Shown one piece after another: positions 17,114 through 17,303 of a DNA stretch of 17,303 nucleotides (position 1 is the stretch's first letter; each line of letters begins with the position of its first letter). Position numbers and translations under genes: made by a program. The stretch covers positions 1 through 17,303 of the forward strand of contig CAMPKJ010000083.1 of the NCBI GenBank assembly GCA_946887105.1. Reading direction: 5' to 3'. The notes below the pieces were generated by a model that saw only the letters and a program-made list of their open reading frames with translations, had not been told where the DNA came from and did no database searches. This DNA comes from an uncultured Acidobacteriota bacterium (GTDB lineage: Bacteria; Acidobacteriota; Thermoanaerobaculia; Gp7-AA8).

Positions 17114-17303
17114 ATGAATCGTCAGTACCTGCGCGTCGCCGCGCTTGCACTATTCCTGTATCTCTCGCTTTCACCGGTCGCTTCAGCTGCGCCCCGGAGA
17201 GATCGCGATTTGATCATCGATCCGGGCGACCGAATTGTCCGGATCATCAAAAAGGTCAAGAATTTCTTCCGCGGGATCTCCTCGCAGGACGATTACCCGA
17301 CCC
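17114..17303 (+). CDS. Small exported protein, 3' end beyond the window
   Basis: Only the first 63 residues are visible. It begins with a clear Sec signal peptide (MNRQYLRVAALALFLYLSL), probably cut after ASA in PVASAAP. The mature part is basic and amphipathic at first (DRIVRIIKKVKNFFRGI), then SSQDDYPT at the edge. ATG 17114 has the best Shine-Dalgarno sequence in the window, AGGAGG with 4 nt spacing, and it lies in a hairpin. The gene follows the TPR gene by 105 bp on the same strand. No family was recognised. It may be a secreted peptide or the start of a larger exported protein; total length decides which and cannot be seen here. Confidence 0.75.
   Translation, partial: MNRQYLRVAALALFLYLSLSPVASAAPRRDRDLIIDPGDRIVRIIKKVKNFFRGISSQDDYPT

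Overview
The window is GC-rich, densely coding bacterial chromosome. It carries 14 complete protein genes and one gene cut by the right edge. No rRNA, tRNA, CRISPR array, phage or transposase gene was recognised. The mix of content (a DUF4388/FHA protein, two ECF-type sigma factors with unusual partner genes, a DUF1684 lipoprotein, exported peptidases, a GTCATCCTGAGC-type intergenic repeat) suggests an Acidobacteriota-like soil or environmental lineage. That placement is a gestalt inference and no marker gene was compared; the seryl-tRNA synthetase at 5878-7149 would be the best test.

Layout. Left edge, + strand: a ribbon-helix-helix/TPR-like protein is translationally coupled to a von Willebrand A (MIDAS) protein. 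Next is a divergent pair of exported peptidases: a large HELTH-motif gluzincin on the minus strand and a KP-43-like subtilase on the plus strand. Between and partly inside them sits a perfect 27-bp inverted repeat built from two REP-like hairpins. serS follows on +. A three-gene minus-strand operon comes next (dienelactone hydrolase, YeiH-type membrane protein, DUF4388-FHA protein), then a small zinc-ribbon gene on +.

Right half. A minus-strand pair encodes an ECF sigma factor and a membrane-anchored YfbK-like protein that keeps the flanking YfbK domains but has no VWA domain between them. A DUF1684 lipoprotein (+) and an M20 dipeptidase (-) follow. Finally a + strand module encodes a second ECF-like sigma factor, a coupled protein with an N-terminal HxxxCxxC motif and a TPR-like body, and the start of a small exported protein whose Shine-Dalgarno sequence lies in a hairpin.

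How it works together. Two separate sigma/partner pairs give the region a regulatory character, and both partners depart from standard anti-sigma architecture. Several genes at the head of transcription units lack a Shine-Dalgarno sequence and instead have a -10-like TANNNT hexamer 6-9 nt before the start codon, which points to frequent leaderless mRNAs. Downstream genes in operons begin by 1-4 nt stop/start overlaps. The most interesting candidate system is the sigma/TPR/exported-peptide module at the right edge. The most striking sequence structure is the REP pair, which appears to supply the -10 box, start codon and signal peptide of the gluzincin.
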